Positions 1 through 10,965 of a stretch of 64,000 bases of DNA are shown one piece after another; position 1 is the stretch's first letter, and the number at the start of each line of letters is the position of its first letter. The position numbers and the translations under genes were made by a program. The notes beneath the pieces were generated by a model that saw only the letters and a program-made list of their open reading frames with translations, had not been told where the DNA came from and did not search any database. The stretch spans positions 813,234-877,233 of the forward strand of contig NW_019091390.1 in NCBI RefSeq assembly GCF_001949145.1, given 5' to 3'. This DNA comes from Acanthaster planci. Taxonomy: Eukaryota > Echinodermata > Asteroidea > Valvatida > Acanthasteridae.

Positions 1-1260
1 TAACAGGTTTTTATTATATACGTTTTCAATAACACTAATTTGAGAGTACTTGTATAGTGTGGGATATATTTGATTGGAAGGCCAACAGGGAGATTACATT
101 TCCGATTGTGAGAATTTGTGCAGGTGTAGTGGATGGCACCCATCGGATGAGAGATGGCCACCGCTGCATAGGCTGCGACATGCAAATCTCCCTGGAGTAC
201 ATGTGATATGATGCTACTCTGCACCCTAAATACAGTGAATGTGACATTTGATAAGCACGCAAAGAGTTTGATGAATATCCTCTTAAGTGATACTTAAATT
301 TTTTTTTAAACGTTTTTCTCCTCCTCTATAGTTCCCATAAAGAACAAATGACATCTGTGGGAAGCATCGTTTCAAAGGTGCAGTACGTGTACATTGTAAT
401 TGGCACAGTTTTTGTTTGCTTTGGTTTTGTCTTGAGACTGGTGGTTCTTGTCCACAGTTGGGCTTATCCTATTTGCATTAATATCAGTCAGGCTTTCCAG
501 TGGTCAACAGGGTAAAAATTAAGTAAAAAGAGGATGGCGGACCAAGGGACCCAATTTTGATATCAGAATCAATTTTCGTTAAGTTTCTGGCATTCAGTCA
601 CCCAAGTCTTAATAGTACATGTAACTCCATTGCAACTGGTTTTCACATATTCCTCCCAAATTTCAAGTGCAAAAAAAGTAAAACACGAGTTATCATTGAT
701 AGGGAAAAATTCATAAATATAATGAAATATTAACTACCTGCTTGCTGTCAACGAGGAAACGTGGGTACTAACATCTGATTTTCAGTACAAGCCGATAAGA
801 GGCGTATTTCATACAATGCCATCTTTGTACTGGCGAGGCACATTGAATGAGATTATGGTTTGCAGCCATAGGGCACAGTACATTGAGGCCATGGTGTAAC
901 ACGTCACCTAGCAACAGCGATAGTTACCTGTGTATCGTGTTGGTTTTTTTTTTTGGTTTTTTTTGGGTAGCCTGAAATGCATTCAGCTGTGCCGTAACCA
1001 CACTGGAATTATTTGAACAAGTTGAACTGCCAATTAACAGATAACTGGTCGCCCGCGGAAATTATTTTCTTCACAAAGCGAAAACAGCCTGTGTCAAGTC
1101 CTTGTTTACAAATGGATGGCGACCAAGTGTTGAGATTCTTCCATGATGAGCTATTCCACATGTACATTGTACATTGTACATGTACCTCTATCACAATCTG
1201 TACATGTTAGTCTGTAGCAGTGCAAAGTGTCAGTCATGGATCACAATAGAGCCAAAACAA
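1..1260. other. Intergenic, no gene seen
   Basis: AT-rich sequence with poly-T and poly-A runs and scattered ACATGT words. No open frame resembles a known protein and no exon with good splice sites was found. Confidence 0.5.
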
Positions 1261-1274
1261 AATGAGCGAGTAGT

Positions 1275-1452
1275 CCGCACCTCATACTGTCTGGAGCTAC
1301 CCTAGGTTGGCTTCCTTGCCTTCCACCTCTGCGATCCAGGTTCGAATCCCGGCCCGGTCCACATGTGGATTGGGTTTTTAGTCCCTACCTGATTCCGTGG
1401 GTTTTTACCCAGAATATTCTTCTGGGGTTTTCCACCCATCCCTAAGACTGTA
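1275..1452 (+). repeat. tRNA-derived SINE remnant
   Basis: A clear RNA polymerase III B-box word, GGTTCGAATCC, lies at 1339-1349 and is followed by CGG-rich sequence. After it comes a body with repeated GGGTTTT motifs, as in many marine-invertebrate SINEs. The A-box region upstream is degenerate. It is an inference that this is a SINE and not an isolated tRNA pseudogene. Boundaries are approximate and I saw no clear target-site duplication. Confidence 0.5.
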
Positions 1453-2483
1453 ACTGCTTCTCCTTGCGTCCTCGCTACAGGTTTCTTCAGGCTTGCGAGC
1501 TACAGTGCCTGGGGCTTTTATTGAGGAATCCTTGGTTGCATTACCAGAGATGATTGATAATAATAATCCAGCGTCTGTGCCCTCTTTGCTTTCCAGAGAT
1601 ATGTAATACAGAATTGCCAGAAACTGCTTGCTGACTACAGTGACCAAAAATACAAATCACAAAATACGGAGGGCCTGACGTTGCTCTTTGCTTTGTAATA
1701 AAGCTGCTTGGCGAGCATGGCCATGTCTTGGCTAACTGCATCTGGATGGTATAGTGTCTGGTCACAGGATGTCAAAGTGCCGGGCGACCGCATCATTTCC
1801 CTGAACAGATAAGGACCATGTCCACCCTTGTGGGCAAGTGTTTGGCCAGCAACCCTATGCTACACATTGCAAACCTGACAGTGGAGCTTATTTTTTCCCC
1901 ACAACATAGTTATGACTTTTTTCTTCACAAGGTACAATGCTTGCCATGTACAGGTACATACGCAGTCATTGTTACTGTGCTGTAGTCCGTCACTGGGTGC
2001 TGGCTCTGTGTTTTCAGCACACCGTTTATTTCATCAGTGCTTTGAAGGGTTGCCAGTACAGTGCACAGTGCGGTGGTCTTTGCCTAAGACAGTGGCAGAT
2101 GTACATTGTGCACTGTGCAGTCTCGCAGGTCAAACGGTCCAGTGGAAAGCACTCATTTTAGACTTGTGGTAATTCCCACCACCGATCATGTAGCATCTTT
2201 TTTGAAAGTGCATTTTCTAAAAAGAACATCAACTCCAATATTGGGATACAATATGTAACTACTTGTGCAGTGTACCGGCGGGGAGCAGGGAAGTTGCAGT
2301 TGGTACCACGTTTAACCTGAGTGTGAACCCTGCACATGTATACAGTTTACAGTTTTATATTACAAATGTAGAGTTTTCTCGTCATTGTTCTTACATGTAA
2401 TGTTTGCACAGGTTCTCATGCAATACCGGTATGCACTGGCGCTTACATGTACTGGTAGGCCGACATGTATGCACAGACTGCCA
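1453..2483. other. Intergenic, no gene seen
   Basis: Only short open frames without similarity. ACATGTAC words recur, including near 1940-1960. Confidence 0.45.
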
Positions 2484-2727
2484 GGGGCCAAATTTCACAG
2501 AGCTGCATCAGCGCAGAATTTGCTTAAGCACAAAAAAACTTGCTTAATAAACAAAGGTTACCAGCTTAAACTCAGTGTGATTGTCATGCTAACCAGCATA
2601 CGGGTGAATACCATCCCAAAACAATATACATTACAAGAAGTTTTGGCTGGTAACCTGATCTGTCAAGCAAGGTTTTTTCACGCTTAATAAATTTTTCACT
2701 TTATACGCAGCACCATGAAATTGGCCC
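2484..2727. mobile_element. MITE-like element, GGGCC/AAATTTCA termini
   Basis: The left end (GGGGCCAAATTTCAC...GAGCTGC) is matched in inverted orientation by the right end (GCAGCACCATGAAATTGGCCC), with a few mismatches over about 22 bp. The interior is AT-rich with TTGCTTAA repeats and has no coding capacity. A shorter relative with similar ends lies at 52891-53031. I saw no convincing target-site duplication, so the superfamily is not assigned. Confidence 0.5.
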
Positions 2728-3364
2728 AGATCTGCTTGAATGCATGTACATGTACGTGACAGTATTATTCATGGACCATTGCTTGTGAAAGTGTGCACAT
2801 GTACAGGTTATGCATTTGTATCTGAACATGTACACTTCTTGCATTTGATGTCTGAGTACATGTTCAGCCGGGAACAAGGAAGTGAGAAAAGTCAAAACTT
2901 TGCTTGACTGTGCGCCTTCTTCCTGGCGCCTCATTCCTCTCACTGTAAGGATGTGGTAGGCAGGAACAGATTACGCAAGGAGTCAGACGTGCCAGATGAG
3001 ATAATCAATCACGTGTATGTGACCTGGCCAAGTATAAACTGGACAGAGTTGGCGCATGGAAGTAAACGTACACGGAATACTGTTTTAATGAGGTCCTTGA
3101 GACTTTACAAATGACTAGCACCTTGTTAAACTACCGCAGCTCTTCATATAAGCAACAGAAAACAAGGGAAAACAAAAACGTGGGACCTAAATGTTTTCTT
3201 GTCATAAACATAACTTTGTATTATCAGTGCTTTTCTTACCCGTGTTCTGCTGTACTTGTTCCTACCGGTACATGTAGATTGAGTTTCCTGGGAGATGCTA
3301 TCTGGGCGCAAGAGGAGCACGGTCATACAACATATGGGAACATAAATAAAACAACATAATTACG
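2728..3364. other. Intergenic, no gene seen
   Basis: Nothing coding recognised. It contains scattered TGTACATGTAC words. Confidence 0.4.
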
Positions 3365-3368
3365 ACAT

Positions 3369-3652
3369 TCCATGAGTGAATACTGTGTTCGTCGTGCACA
3401 GCGTCATCAAGGCATGTTTTTTTCCCAAATGTGCCTGACTTGTGCCCGTCTGTACTCCACATGTGCCCACCATTTCTTTGTAATTGTTTTTTTTTTCCTC
3501 AAATGTACACTGTGTCTGACTTGCACCCATCTCTATTCCACATGCGGCCACAATTATTCTAAAAACTTAAGTATAAAATAATGGGTGCCTGTCAAGACAA
3601 ACATGCCCTGATGACACCGTGCACGATGAATGCAGTGTTGGTCCATGCAACG
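3369..3652. repeat. Foldback/composite repeat
   Basis: About 50 bp at 3370-3422 recurs in inverted orientation at 3597-3650, sharing words such as CGTGCAC, GTCATCA and GGCATGTTT with mismatches. Between the arms are two diverged direct copies (about 3429-3470 and 3504-3552) sharing CTGACTTG and CCACATG. This looks like a decayed non-autonomous transposon. No protein is encoded. Confidence 0.5.
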
Positions 3653-4607
3653 TCATACATGCATGTTGTTTTATTCATGTTTACGTCATATGTTGTTTTA
3701 TTCATGACCATACCCGGCTTGCACCCAGATAGCGTCTCCTGTGTTTCCTGCCTCTATATGTTCCAACCTTGAGGTGGTGAACTTCTACAAGGGGTGTACA
3801 TGTACATTTGTTGACCTGTGCATACTTACTTTGTACGTACAGTAACTCTCCGCGTGCCCAGACCTCATACATGTAAATGTACCTGCATATACTCTAAAGG
3901 TATGTGAACTGGTTGCGTGCAGCGCATTTACAAATAGGCTCTCATTTTCATCGTGCGGATGATGTCTTATTTGGGGGAAATAAAACACAGTATGCCAAAT
4001 TAATGCACGTTGTTTACGATTCCACTGATAAAGTGTTCTTTCAAACAGTCAGCATTGTTTCCTGCATTCTGTTATTTTGTTTGTACCTGCATGTAATCAT
4101 AACAGATCTTTTAATTCGTGATGACCAAATATTATAATTTTGCAGATTTTTTACAGGTAGTTGTCTTTTTTATTTATTCAATATGGATCCTTTCAGTTTG
4201 CTAACAGTGAATATATTATTCATAGTGAGCATGTATGTGTTACTAATATCAGCAGGTTGTATTTCTAATTAATTTTTTATTTCCACATTATCCAGGCAGT
4301 TGGCTAACCATGGCTGTGTCATTCGCAGTGAGCATACATCTATGTATCTGATAAACTTTTAAGGACATTGTGATTTTAATCCCCTTTCTCCCTTTGTTTC
4401 TTTCATTTTTCCTTTCTTCTTATTTTCAATAATATTTTTTCCTTGGGGGAGACGAGTTCCCCTTGGTGGAACCCTTTTTCCTGCACCGAGTTGCCTGTAT
4501 AATCGCATATCTTTTACATGTAAGAACGTTTGAAACCCATAATTCAACTTGAAATCTGTATGCCTACATTATTGAGACCTGTATAATTATGTACTTTAGT
4601 TCTTGTG
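3653..4607. other. Intergenic, no gene seen
   Basis: AT-rich sequence with no recognisable exon. Confidence 0.4.
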
Positions 4608-4907
4608 CATGGTACATGTACTTTTTCTGCATGGTACATGTACTTCTTGTGCATGGTACATGTACTTTTTGTGCATGGTACATGTACTTTTTCTGCATGG
4701 TACATGTACTTTTTGTGCATGGTACATGTACTTTTTCTGCATGGTACATGTACTTTTTCTGCATGGCACATGTACTTCTTGTGCATGGAACATGTACTTT
4801 TTCTGCTTGGTACATGTACTTCTTGTGCATGGTACATGTACTTTTTGTGCATGGTACATGTACTTTTTGTGCATGGCACATGTACTTCTTGTGCATGGTA
4901 CATGTAC
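4606..4907. repeat. 22-bp minisatellite, about 14 copies
   Basis: CATGG (first G or A variant) recurs every 22 bp from 4608 to 4894. Each unit contains the palindrome GTACATGTAC followed by a pyrimidine tract (CTTTTTCTG, CTTTTTGTG or CTTCTTGTG). Because 22 is not a multiple of three, every frame reads through it and gives artificial Cys/Tyr/His-rich open frames on both strands. Confidence 0.95.
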
Positions 4908-6870
4908 ATGTGCACCAGCTGTGTCTGCGGTGCAGCAAATGCACAAAACATGTGCCACTATGCACGCATCTCGGAAGAGTAAATTGCATTTCGAAGCATC
5001 AAAACAACATCATCTATATGAGGTCAGTGCTGTCTGCATACATGGGCAAGGGTTTTTCCCCTGGAGTGCCGAACCAGGTGGCTTCAGGACTCCGTAACCA
5101 GAGCTGGGCTGCCCGTCTTCAGAATCTGGACTCCACTCGCAGACCTCAGCCGGCATCCATTCCGGACACACTGAGGCGGTACCCTCGCTCTCACAACAAA
5201 ATGACCCTTGCAGTTGCCTCCCGAGACAGTTGGGGGATCGCATTTTAGCCTGGAATGAGGACAGGGGATCGTGTGTCGTATTCTCCCCACCTCCCACGTC
5301 CTGTCCAATGATTTGATTATCAGAGAGTCTCGCCATTTGTGTATTGAAAGTAATCTAGCTGATTGCCGGTGGGGCAGCATTGGTGGCACATGGTAGAACT
5401 TACTGGAATACTCTGAATATTGAGAATATACCTCAGTGCTCACAAACTGAATAGAGGGTCTACCTCTGCGCTTGGAGGATTTGCCCAGCAAGTGAATTTT
5501 CAGCATTTCCAATTTAGTTAATGTACTCATGCATGCAAATGTTGCCAATTCAGTCTTGCCGTTTGTGGCCACTACACGTTTATTTTCAAATTGGCATGTG
5601 CATGCATTTCTGTTCTGTTCACTTTCCTTGGTCTCTCTGATTTCTCATAGGATCTACCTTTTTTTTTTGGAAAGCTGGATTTGTTTAGACCCTTCTTGAT
5701 TACAAGGGTTTTTCCCCCGTCGACTTATATGTCATGCACACGTGTAATCTGGGATTTTGTTTTCTATGCAAAATTCAAATATTCGGATCTACTTACTCCT
5801 AAGAGATCACTATGGGATTGAGGAATTTTGAATGAATAAATATAAATATGTAATATCGGCCATAAAATGATTTTTAACCCACACAGTGAGGTATGCACAG
5901 TTTTGTTTTTTTCCAAACAAGTTGTACATCAGACCGCATCTTTGACCTTTTCCACAGCAGCTAATATTTCAATTTCACACTGGAATGGAAGTTTAATTAG
6001 ATTACCAGTTTCTTTGACTGTGCTAAAGAAACTCTCTTTGATCACCCATTGACGTTTTACATGGGCAGCCCATCGGAATGTTCAACATGAACAGAAAATT
6101 GAATATTTTGAATTTGCCTGTCATGTACCATACAGAAATGTAGCATGTTAGATGATTTGACCATTAAACAAATTCGTCACAGTGTGACTCGATCAGGAAC
6201 TGTGACATTTTTCAACCATTTTATAATCGAGATGCCACACTCGGCGAAATATCAGATCAGAGAGAGCCCACTTTGCTCTTTCCGTAATACAAACTGCAAA
6301 CCAAATTCACCCTGAGAAATGGCCTTGAGACTTGTCTTGTGGGATCCTGCAGTATAGACATGAAAACCGCTGTTGGAACTAATTGTTGGTTTGGCTCAGT
6401 TTGGGTGTTGCATCTCAATGTTTTGTGGCACTAATTCTGGTACAGGCTGTGTTGATTTTAAACAAACATCCGTGTTGGTAACACCAGACAATTGGCGAAT
6501 CAATAGGACATTTTGTTAAGTCATGAGACTATTGATTGACAGGACAGCAAGTCTGTTTGTACAGTACAATAATTATGTGTTCATGGGAGTCTTGGATTCT
6601 TTCTTTTGACCACGGCCAGAACCTACATGTACCCCACAATCTGTGAGTGGACCATGGCAGTACAGGGTAGATGCATGCATTTGCCAAGTACAAATCATGC
6701 AGATCTACAGTCAAAACACCCTACCACAAACATCTCAAGCATGTATGTGGGGAGGGGGCTGAGGACCTGCATATATATGTACATGTACAAACACTGCCTG
6801 GTTACATTACAGAGTGCTGTTTGCCATCTTAGTACCTCAAGTTTATGCTCTATTATTTGATACATGTATT
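4908..6870. other. Intergenic, no gene recognised
   Basis: The part at about 5040-5340 is less AT-rich and open in several frames, but no frame resembles a known family and no splice-bounded exon was defined. The rest is AT-rich with no signal I can support. Confidence 0.4.
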
Positions 6871-6911
6871 GCAGTCACTACATGTACATGGTATGTGCAG
6901 TCACTACATGT
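6871..6911. repeat. Edge of 26-bp tandem repeat bordering the gap
   Basis: GCAGTCACTACATGT occurs at 6871 and again at 6897, a 26-bp period, and the second copy runs straight into the run of Ns. The sequence on the far side (from 7279) resumes with ACATGGTATGTACATG, the same word set. Confidence 0.6.
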
Positions 6912-7278
6912 NNNNNNNNNNNNNNNNNNNNNNNNNNNNNNNNNNNNNNNNNNNNNNNNNNNNNNNNNNNNNNNNNNNNNNNNNNNNNNNNNNNNNNNNN
7001 NNNNNNNNNNNNNNNNNNNNNNNNNNNNNNNNNNNNNNNNNNNNNNNNNNNNNNNNNNNNNNNNNNNNNNNNNNNNNNNNNNNNNNNNNNNNNNNNNNNN
7101 NNNNNNNNNNNNNNNNNNNNNNNNNNNNNNNNNNNNNNNNNNNNNNNNNNNNNNNNNNNNNNNNNNNNNNNNNNNNNNNNNNNNNNNNNNNNNNNNNNNN
7201 NNNNNNNNNNNNNNNNNNNNNNNNNNNNNNNNNNNNNNNNNNNNNNNNNNNNNNNNNNNNNNNNNNNNNNNNNNNNNN
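6912..7278. other. Assembly gap (367 Ns)
   Basis: An unresolved run of N. Both flanks are ACATGGTATGT-type repeat, so the gap is probably a tandem array the assembly could not resolve. Its true length may differ from 367. Confidence 0.98.
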
Positions 7279-8938
7279 ACATGGTATGTACATGTGCATG
7301 TGGCTCTCTGTTTGAATTGATGTGAATGTTGTTAATGTTCATATACCAGTTGATGAAATTATTTTTCATACGCGTCGGATCAAACAGAAAACCCAACTTT
7401 CTATGTTTCATCTCTGTGTTTCAATTAAAGAAACAAGAAACGATTGTTTTGATTGCTTTTCATTTTTTGTTTGTTTATTTTTGGGGGGGTTTAGAAGTAA
7501 AGCAATATCAGTCATTTTTACCTTTTTTCATGTGGTCTAATTGTTTTGAAAACCAAAAAAGGTCACCGTTGTTAACCTGAAATGAAAAATATATCAAAGG
7601 AGAAGATGCTTCTCAATGAGCCCGTGGCGGCGTCGTGTTCACAGTTGGGGACAATTATTTCATTCCTACATGTAAAGGCGGTCCTAACGGGCTCTAGCTC
7701 GTGCTGAAAAAAGAAACAAGTCTTTATCCTTTTTTATCAGAGAATTAGAATATAAAAAATACAAACCACAAAAAGGTCTTTCTGTTTTTGTTTGACAAAA
7801 AAAATGTGAAAAACAAGCAGACATGAGCATACATGTACGTGTACATGTACAAGGACTTCATCATAGCGGTACCTGTGAAGTCATTTCATGTGGCCCCTCA
7901 GAAATGACTGTGTGTGATTACATGCGTGTAGTTCTTGAAATGTTAAACTTCTTTGTGGATCCTTTTCTCATTTGAATAATTTTACCGGAGGCTTCGTTTA
8001 AAAGATAGAACACTCTCAAGTGCAACCTTATCAGGGGAGACACCTGTACGTAAGGAGGCATCAGTGCAAAAGGCAACATGGTGATTTCCTTAGGAGTTGT
8101 AGCACAACTTGAACATGAACCACTCAGATGAAATATCCTTGCAAGCTGGAGAATATTTAAACACATTAAAGCCACCTCTTGATTGTACATTGTACTTGCT
8201 ATTACCCAGTAACAGCATTGCGCTTTGAATCCACCCGTCCAAACTAGAGGTATGGTAAATGTACTCGTACATTACCCGCGTAAACACCTTTGTAATCATG
8301 TACAGTACATGTAGTATAAATGTAATGTTTTCCAAGTGTTTCCACGGCACTACCTATAGGCAAATTAATTTCCTCCTTCACGTTATTGTGTCTTGATTGA
8401 GCAGGGATGACAATAGGTCTTCACCGGCGAGAGTTACTCTTCAGAATTGAATTAAGCCGCATCCATCAAGCATTCCACTTAAACCGTGGCTCAGCTGAAC
8501 CACGCTAAATTTAAATGTCGTGGAAGGTTGCCGTGTTATTTTTAAGAAAATAAAAGTCCATGCTTATTTGTATTTTTTTTAATCCAGTGATTAAAGACAT
8601 CATTAACCTTCAGAGAAATTTGGAGGCTTCTGGTTGCCAGGGTGTCTGTCATTGAAATACATGTGTTTGGAAACTGTGCACGTACATGTTCGTGCACAGT
8701 GGCCATCCATTTATTGCGCAGTGCACGGGCATCTAACATTTTGTGAAAATGATAACACCAAGGTGAAAGCTGCACAGGTTAACTTTATCAACCCTGTAGA
8801 TCAGGGCAAAGCTGCCTTGCCAAATAAACTCCAAAATCATGCATGGAATCACAAATACAACATGTGAATTGCACAATTTTAAAAACATCTTTTGTCACTG
8901 GGCAAGTACATCTAACTGTGCCATGCCTTTATGTAAAT
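7279..8938. other. Intergenic, no gene seen
   Basis: AT-rich, with an ACATGTACGTGTACATGTAC tract near 7829-7850. No coding exon recognised. Confidence 0.4.
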
Positions 8939-9196
8939 GGGTAATTCAAGAGATTAGGGGTCCAAAAGTGTGACATTTTTGTGTCCCAGTTACATCTGAC
9001 CTTTGTTATTTGACATATCACGGGAGTTGATTTCATACTATTATTATTTGTTTGGCGGGCAATTTGCATTAATTCATCACTCTTGGAAATTAGAAAATGT
9101 GTTCTGAACTTACAAAGTCATACATGTACATGTACGTGTACGTCAGATGTGACAGGGATACAAAGAAAAATGGACCCCTAATTTATGGAATCGCCC
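8939..9196. mobile_element. MITE family A, copy 1
   Basis: A 258-bp element. Its left end (GGGTAATTC, then TTAGGGGTCCA and a CATCTGAC inner edge) is the imperfect inverted repeat of its right end (GTCAGATG ... TGGACCCCTAA ... GAATCGCCC) over roughly 55 bp. It is flanked by the 4-bp direct repeat AAAT. A second copy is at 18798-19033. No transposase is encoded, so it is non-autonomous. Confidence 0.75.
9120..9143. repeat. TACATG tract inside MITE copy 1
   Basis: A run of TACATGTACATGTACGTGTACG sits just before the right terminal repeat. The corresponding place in copy 2 (about 18980) reads simply CATATGTCAG, so this copy has gained roughly 18 bp. Confidence 0.6.
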
Positions 9197-10532
9197 AAAT
9201 GTAAAATGACAATTAGATTTAATACAGATGTAATCCCAAGAATTGTGGAATCTCATGTGTGTTCCCTGGAATGATATTTGTTGTAGTTACTGTGTAGAAA
9301 TTAAATTTTATTTCCCCCATCTTGAAGTCATAGCAGAATATGGTACATTTAAATCTGTGAGGAGACGGGCGTGCATTCGGATGTGCCGCGAGGCTTCATT
9401 ACACGGTCTGATTTGAAGCATGTTGAGGCATGCAGATATCTGAGCTTAGTTCACTGGCCAATACAGTACCCCATTCAGGGCCCACATGAGTGCCTTGCTC
9501 TCCTTCCCCAGTTGCACTCGGATGACCCCGAGTCCGACCTAGTCCTGAAAACATGTGGCACTTTTATTTTTTTCTGACAGTTCAAAGGGAGGAGGGGGTG
9601 TTCTGGCGGGCCAGACCTTCCATAAAGTTGATCCAGAGATAAGATAGCGTAAAAAATGCACAGATTCCAGTGGAATTGAACCGTCTCATGCAGTGAAGCT
9701 CTGACTTGCTGGCAGGTTTGATGAAGAAAGGGGGTTTAGGTTTCCTAGGCCGTTTCACAAACAAATGACTTGCGTTCCGACTTGCGAGAAAATAGACGAG
9801 GATGGACGACCCAAGATTGTTTTACACCGGAGTGTCAAAAGGTCCACACTCGGGATCTTAAGAGTTGCATCCTCAAAAGCAATTTATGGTGCGGGTGTAG
9901 CATTTCAGTGTTCATTGACGTCATTAATGCCTGGTTTGGGGGCTCAAATTACCTTTTGGCATGAATGCTTGAGGGCAGCCTAAACATTTTGTGGGCTGTT
10001 GCCTCAACTTTTCGGTGATGAACCAGATTCTGTACATTTGTCCACCTTTGACATGGATTGGGGAGGGATAAAGACGCTGAAAAGGGGGGAGGGGAAAGAA
10101 ATGCCATCATAAACTTCCATTTTAGCAACCTTGTTATCGCCTCAAACGGAATGTGACCTTTGAGCTTGTACATGTATCTTTGAGATTGCCCTCAATTTTA
10201 TGGCTTGGTCTTAACAAACAGGTCAAACTGAAGAAGGAAAGAAGTAGTCCTACAATTACGCATGCATGTACATGGACCCGGTAGGCACATGCATATGTAC
10301 ATGTTCAAACTAGTCATCATTCACACTTTCAGCCAGGAAATGGAAACGCCACCTGTGGTTGCGTGTGTGTGTTGGATTTATGGGGGTTTTATCAGATTCT
10401 CCACATGTGATGGGTCAGGTTTCGTTATTGTACACTTTCAATCCTGCAGTGGTAATCTTCCTTTTTATCACCGCCATTTATGCCTTCCTGGTCTTATCTT
10501 GTCTCAATCATCTTTTCTCATCTCTCTGGCAG
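9197..10532. other. Upstream region of NIM1K
   Basis: No recognisable protein. A splice-acceptor-like stretch (pyrimidine-rich, ending TCTCTGGCAG at 10532) lies 135 bp before the NIM1K start codon, so the 5'UTR may begin in an upstream exon somewhere in this region. That exon was not identified. Confidence 0.4.
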
Positions 10533-10667
10533 AATGATGTAGCATCTCAGGTTACGACATCATCATCATCAGTAACTGTCATCGTCTTAACCATTGGGCC
10601 GCTCTGTCATGCTGACGCCATGCCCAATCCTCTCCCACTGAGGACTTGATGGGAACAACCCAGCGTT

Positions 10668-10965
10668 ATGTCGTCCGCCGACAAGAGAGGGCACCATGCA
10701 AGCGCGGAACAGCCCTCAACCGTTTCCACTGCCACCACCACCAGTGAGCGCTCGTTACCCAACGACAGTGCCGCGGGGGAGGATGGGACGCAGCCGGTGC
10801 GGCGCCTGACGGCCTACGAGAAGCTCACAGAGGACCTGAACAATGATCCCAGGGCCCTCAAGGAGATCACCTTGGGGAAGAGAATCGCATTTTACCGGAT
10901 ACGAGGGGAGCTGGGGAGTGGAAACTTCTCCCAGGTGAAGATGGGCGTACACGCACTGACAAAAG
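10668..10965 (+). CDS. NIM1K: NIM1K coding exon 1
   Basis: Encodes residues 1-99 plus one base: a Ser/Thr-rich variable N-terminus (1-45), then the family-typical stretch RLTAYEKL...EITLGKRI and the glycine loop. The donor is ACAAAAG|gtgag (phase 1). Much more GC-rich than its flanks. Confidence 0.95.

Noticed and set aside
4606-4907. Possible CRISPR-like array
   Set aside because: Units are contiguous 22-bp tandem repeats without unique spacers, in a eukaryotic genome.
4544-5248. Long overlapping open frames on both strands, Cys/Tyr/His-rich
   Set aside because: They are produced by the 22-bp minisatellite, whose period shifts the frame each unit. Not a protein.
5084-5572. 162-codon minus-strand open frame in a GC-richer patch
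   Set aside because: Does not resemble any family I know and has no splice or promoter context; left unannotated.
6814-7411. Open frames spanning the N run
   Set aside because: They exist only because Ns contain no stop codons.
7618-7695. GAGCCCGT ... ACGGGCTC inverted pair
   Set aside because: Only 8 bp of pairing with no further arm similarity; likely chance.
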